In this document: positions 61,002-64,000 of the stretch, piece by piece
Layout: every line of letters starts with the position of its first letter
How positions within the stretch are numbered: position 1 is the first letter of the stretch
Origin: Rhizobium sp. Root1203
Lineage (GTDB): Bacteria > Pseudomonadota > Alphaproteobacteria > Rhizobiales > Rhizobiaceae
DNA: 64,000 bases
Direction of reading: 5' to 3'
Assembly (NCBI RefSeq): GCF_001424945.1
Contig: NZ_LMCW01000001.1
Span: 404,025 to 468,024 of the forward strand
Notes under the pieces: generated by a model
Database searches by the model: none
What the model was told of the DNA's origin: nothing
What the model saw: the letters and a program-made list of their open reading frames with translations, nothing else
Made by a program: the position numbers and the translations under genes

Positions 61002-61226
61002 ATGCTGGCCATACGATTGCCTGCCGAAATAGAAGAGCGCTTGGATCGGCTTGCCGAGCGCACAGGGCGCAGCAAGAGCTTTTATGCGCGCCAAGCCATT
61101 CTTGAGCATCTCGACGATCTGGAAGATGTTTATCTTGCCGAGAAGCGCCTGGAAGAGCTTCGGCAAGGCAAGGGCGATACGGTTTCGTTGAAAGACCTGA
61201 TGACGCGCCATGGCGTGGAGGATTGA
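61002..61226 (+). CDS. relB: RelB-type antitoxin (ribbon-helix-helix)
   Basis: This 74-residue protein has the N-terminal ribbon-helix-helix MLAIRLPAEIEERLDRLAERTGRSKSFYARQAILEHLDDLED and a C-terminal toxin-binding tail (VYLAEKRLEELRQGKGDTVSLKDLMTRHGVED). The family is DUF6290/RelB-like. It is preceded by a perfect palindrome operator and overlaps the toxin gene by 17 nt, usual for RelBE. It binds the toxin and the operator. Confidence 0.88.
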   Translation: MLAIRLPAEIEERLDRLAERTGRSKSFYARQAILEHLDDLEDVYLAEKRLEELRQGKGDTVSLKDLMTRHGVED

Positions 61227-61479
61227 ATTCGCCCCGGCGGCGGAACGTGAACTGGACAAACTGGGACATGAAGGTGCTCGCCGCATTCTTCGGTTTCTCA
61301 ATGATCGCGTGGCAACGCTGGAAGATCCGAGGTCCGTCGGTGACGCTCTGAAGGGCTCGGAGCTCGGCGAATTCTGGAAGTATCGGGTCGGAGACTACCG
61401 GATCATCGCAAATATCGAGGATGGAATTCTGCGAATTCTCATCGTCCGCGTCGGCAACCGCCGCGATGTCTACCGGTGA
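61210..61479 (+). CDS. relE: RelE/ParE superfamily toxin
   Basis: This 89-residue protein has the RelE fold: WRIEFAPAAERELDKLGHEGARRILRFLNDRVATLEDPRSVGDALKGSELGEFWKYRVGDYRIIANIEDGILRILIVRVGNRRDVYR. The basic residues in WKYRVGDYRI and VGNRRDVYR are typical for the mRNA-cleaving RelE branch. It overlaps relB. It would cut mRNA at the ribosome when RelB is degraded, but activity is inferred from family. Confidence 0.87.
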   Translation: MAWRIEFAPAAERELDKLGHEGARRILRFLNDRVATLEDPRSVGDALKGSELGEFWKYRVGDYRIIANIEDGILRILIVRVGNRRDVYR

Positions 61480-61627
61480 AAATGCGACAACCAATCCAGC
61501 CTCGGGGGCATTAGTCCCATCATGGTCACAATTCTTTGAAGGAAGTTGGCGAAGCGTGCCTTGTTCGCGGCCTCGCGCCGTTATATCGCACAGTTATGCC
61601 GTCACTCTCTTCTCATATGGGGAACTC

Positions 61628-62320
61628 ATGCAGATGTCTGAAATGCAACTGACGAAACGCCAGCTTCTGGGCGGCGTGGCTGCCGCGACGGCAAGCTTGG
61701 CGATGTTCAGCGCCGCGAATGCGGCTGTCGAAATGCCGAAGTCCGACGGCGACGTCGATATGGCGGCCGTGCTCACGCCGGGCGCGCTGCCGGAAATGGC
61801 GCTCGGCCCGGAAAACGCACCGGTCAAGATCGTCGAATACATGTCGATGACCTGCCCGCACTGCGCCCACTTCCACACGACGACCTTCGACGAGATCAAG
61901 AAGAAGTATGTCGACGCCGGCAAGGTTCGTTTCGTCATCCGCGAATTCCCCTTCGATCCTCGCGCCGCCGCAGCCTTCATGCTGGCCCGTTGCAATGCTG
62001 CGAAGCCGGAAGAATTGAGCACCCCGGAACAGTATTTTCCGATGGTCTCGATGCTCTTCAAGCAGCAGGAAACCTGGGCTGCAGCCGAGGATGGCCGCGC
62101 AGCACTGCTTCAGATGTCCAAACTTGCTGGATTTACTGAGGATAGCTTCACGAAGTGCTTGACGAACCAGAAGCTGCTGGATGAAGTGAACGCGACGCGG
62201 GAACGGGGCTCCAAGGAGTTCGGCGTCAACGCCACGCCGACTTTCCTCATCAATGGAAAGCGCTATTCTGGAGACATGTCGGTTGACACCCTGTCGGCCC
62301 TTATCGACAGCCTGCTCTAG
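61628..62320 (+). CDS. DsbA family thioredoxin-like exported protein
   Basis: This 230-residue protein has a Tat- or Sec-like signal sequence (LTKRQLLGGVAAATASLAMFSAANA). A thioredoxin fold follows with NAPVKIVEYMSMTCPHCAHFHTTTFDEIK, the active site being CPHC (about residues 77-80). GVNATPTFLINGKRYSGDMSVDTLSAL has the cis-Pro. It resembles the BdbD/DsbA group of alphaproteobacteria that oxidises or exchanges disulfides in the periplasm. The start is the ATG at 61628 with GGGGAA upstream. It is just upstream of smc, as in other rhizobia, with a strong terminator between. Confidence 0.9.
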   Translation: MQMSEMQLTKRQLLGGVAAATASLAMFSAANAAVEMPKSDGDVDMAAVLTPGALPEMALGPENAPVKIVEYMSMTCPHCAHFHTTTFDEIKKKYVDAGKVRFVIREFPFDPRAAAAFMLARCNAAKPEELSTPEQYFPMVSMLFKQQETWAAAEDGRAALLQMSKLAGFTEDSFTKCLTNQKLLDEVNATRERGSKEFGVNATPTFLINGKRYSGDMSVDTLSALIDSLL

Positions 62321-62339
62321 TTTGAACCGTTCCGGAATG

Positions 62340-62374
62340 ACGGGCGGCGGCGGAAGCCGCGCGCCCGTTTTTTG
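62340..62374 (+). terminator. Intrinsic terminator after the dsbA-like gene
   Basis: ACGGGCG and CGCCCGT flank an inner GGCGG/CCGC hairpin, followed by a run of six T. It separates the DsbA-like gene from smc. Confidence 0.85.
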
Positions 62375-62398
62375 TTTCCGGCCGCATGGGGCGGCCGC

Positions 62399-64000
62399 AT
62401 GAAGTTCAACAAGCTTCGCGTCGTCGGCTTCAAATCCTTCGTTGAGCCTACCGAATTCATCATCGAGCGCGGATTGACCGGCGTCGTCGGACCGAACGGC
62501 TGCGGCAAGTCGAACCTTGTCGAAGCGTTGCGCTGGGTGATGGGGGAGAACTCCTACAAGAACATGCGTGCCTCGGGCATGGACGACGTGATCTTCTCGG
62601 GGTCCGGAAACCGCCCGGCGCGCAACACCGCCGAAGTCGCGCTCTACCTCGATAACTCCGAGCGCACCGCACCCGCCGCCTTCAACGACAGCGACGAGAT
62701 CCAGGTGACCCGGCGCATCGAGCGCGAACAGGGGTCGATCTATCGCATCAACGGCAAGGAAAGCCGCGCCAAGGACGTCCAGCTGCTCTTTGCGGATGCC
62801 TCGACAGGCGCCCGCTCGCCGTCGATGGTGGGGCAGGGACGCATCGGCGAGCTGATCTCGGCAAAGCCGCAGGCGCGTCGCCAGCTGCTCGAAGAGGCGG
62901 CCGGCATTTCCGGCCTGCATTCGCGGCGCCACGAGGCCGAGTTGCGGCTGCGCGCCGCCGAAGGCAATCTCGAGCGTCTCGACGATGTCACCTCGCAGCT
63001 CGAAAGCCAGATCGAGAGCCTGAAGCGTCAGGCCCGGCAGGCGAGCCGCTTCAAGTCCCTTTCGGCCGATATCCGCGCCCGCGAGGCCATGCTGCTTCAC
63101 ATTCGATGGGTGCAGGCCAAGGAGGCGGAAGCCGAGGCGGATAGCGCCCTCAATCAGGCGACGGTCGTCGTTGCCGAGAAGGCGCAGGCGCAGATGGAAG
63201 CGGCGAAGGCCCAGGGCATCGCCAGCCTCAAGCTGCCGGAACTGCGCGAGGGCGAGGCACGCGCCGCCGCGGCCCTGCAGCGGCTGCAGATCGCCAAGAC
63301 GCAGCTGGAGGAGGATGCCAACCGCATCCTGAGACGCCGCGACGAGCTCACGCGCCGCCTGGCGCAGCTGGCGGAAGATATCGGCCGCGAGGAACGGCTG
63401 GTCGCCGACAATGCCGCAATCCTTTCACGCCTCGATGCCGAGGAGGCCGATATTGCCGAAGTCCTGGCCGATTCCGGCCGCTATGCGGAGGAAACCCGGG
63501 AGGCCTTCGAGGAGGCGGCTGCGAAGCTTGCCGACAGCGAGCGCATTTTCACCGCTGTGACGGCCGAGCGAGCGGAAGCGTCCGCCGGCCGCAATCAGCT
63601 CGAACGCGCCATTCGCGATCTCTCCGACCGCAGAATGCGGCTCGAGCGCCAGATGGACGAGGCGAACCGCGAGCTTTCGGCGATCGGCGAGAAAATAGCC
63701 ACCCTGCCTGATCCGGATGAGAAGCGGGCCGTGGTCGAAGCGGGCGAGATTGCCGTGGCGGAGGCGGAAGCTGCGATCCAGGCCGTCGAACAGGCGCTCG
63801 CGGCGGCCCGGCAGGCCGAGGCGATGTCCCGCGCGCCGGTGGATCAGGCTCGTTCCAAGCTCAACGCGCTCGAAACCGAGGCCCGCACCATCTCCCGCAT
63901 GCTCGCCGCCGGCGCTGCCGCGGGCGAGTTCTCTCCGGTCGCGGACGAACTGCGCGTCGATCGAGGCTTCGAAACCGCCCTTGGTGCTGCCTTGGGAGAC
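62399..64000 (+). CDS. smc: Chromosome segregation protein SMC (5' part)
   Basis: This ATG (62399) frame stays open to the window edge (534 codons). It begins [22 protein letters not shown] and has the Walker A motif [23 protein letters not shown] (about residues 28-50). The N-terminal head lobe ends with the [17 protein letters not shown]-loop region, followed by long coiled coil ([20 protein letters not shown] and so on). The hinge and C-terminal head lie beyond the window. SMC dimers with ScpAB compact and segregate the chromosome. The hinge begins near the last residues seen ([14 protein letters not shown]). Confidence 0.96.
   Translation, partial: MKFNKLRVVGFKSFVEPTEFIIERGLTGVVGPNGCGKSNLVEALRWVMGENSYKNMRASGMDDVIFSGSGNRPARNTAEVALYLDNSERTAPAAFNDSDEIQVTRRIEREQGSIYRINGKESRAKDVQLLFADASTGARSPSMVGQGRIGELISAKPQARRQLLEEAAGISGLHSRRHEAELRLRAAEGNLERLDDVTSQLESQIESLKRQARQASRFKSLSADIRAREAMLLHIRWVQAKEAEAEADSALNQATVVVAEKAQAQMEAAKAQGIASLKLPELREGEARAAAALQRLQIAKTQLEEDANRILRRRDELTRRLAQLAEDIGREERLVADNAAILSRLDAEEADIAEVLADSGRYAEETREAFEEAAAKLADSERIFTAVTAERAEASAGRNQLERAIRDLSDRRMRLERQMDEANRELSAIGEKIATLPDPDEKRAVVEAGEIAVAEAEAAIQAVEQALAAARQAEAMSRAPVDQARSKLNALETEARTISRMLAAGAAAGEFSPVADELRVDRGFETALGAALGD

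Overview
The window is chromosomal DNA of an alphaproteobacterium, most likely a member of the Rhizobiaceae (Sinorhizobium/Ensifer or a close relative). The evidence is the high GC content, a CcrM methyltransferase, an IalB family protein, BioMNY and AztABC transporters, a ctaC-ctaD-ctaB-coxF-ctaG-ctaE-surf1 cluster running into ispH-thrB-rnhA, palindromic intergenic mosaic repeats, and two promoters that fit the GGAAC-N18-TT rule of the RpoE2/EcfG general stress sigma factor. Genus is inferred from gene content, not proven. It looks like core chromosome: there are no transposases, phage genes, CRISPR arrays, rRNAs or recognisable tRNAs. Accessory material is limited to two toxin-antitoxin modules, one MNT-type nucleotidyltransferase and two families of short palindromic repeats.

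Layout. 1-6.7 kb: a pirin (cut by the window edge), a DUF6516/HVO_A0114-like toxin-antitoxin pair, xseB with a histone-deacetylase-like hydrolase, a thioesterase, the biotin ECF transporter bioMNY and a YcaQ-like glycosylase. 6.7-20 kb: ribB with a decayed RibA-like domain, aroC, a large CHASE-type/PAS/GGDEF/EAL protein, fabI, a DnaJ-domain protein, pdxH, a polysaccharide deacetylase and a SPOR-tailed D,D-carboxypeptidase. 20-30 kb: tldD, ialB and the aa3 cytochrome c oxidase operon with its assembly factors. 30-34 kb: ispH between two copies of a cloverleaf-like repeat, then thrB-rnhA and a nuclease-like protein. 34-42 kb: formaldehyde dehydrogenase, a Zur-type zinc-import operon (unannotated 40-codon ORF, aztA, aztB, aztC), a LysR regulator with a divergent 45-codon ORF, a peroxiredoxin, a DsbD-N-like protein, YqgE and CsbD. 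42-54 kb: a zinc metallopeptidase, a second GGDEF/EAL protein with a broken GGDEF motif, M16 peptidase and thrC, a lipid kinase and regulators. 54-64 kb: an ArsR/NIPSNAP/monooxygenase module, the MNT protein, ccrM, a stress operon led by a 25-residue hydrophobic peptide, mutY, a DciA-like protein, RelBE, DsbA and the 5' part of smc.

The main functional blocks are respiration (ctaC-E plus heme A and copper assembly), cofactors (riboflavin, biotin uptake, PLP), amino acids (aroC, thrB, thrC), zinc uptake, cell-cycle DNA methylation and chromosome organisation (ccrM, smc), c-di-GMP turnover and general stress. The least described items are the two microproteins (58059-58136 and 38229-38351), each in a convincing regulatory setting, the 45-codon ORF opposite lysR, and the two repeat families with evidence of conserved secondary structure.
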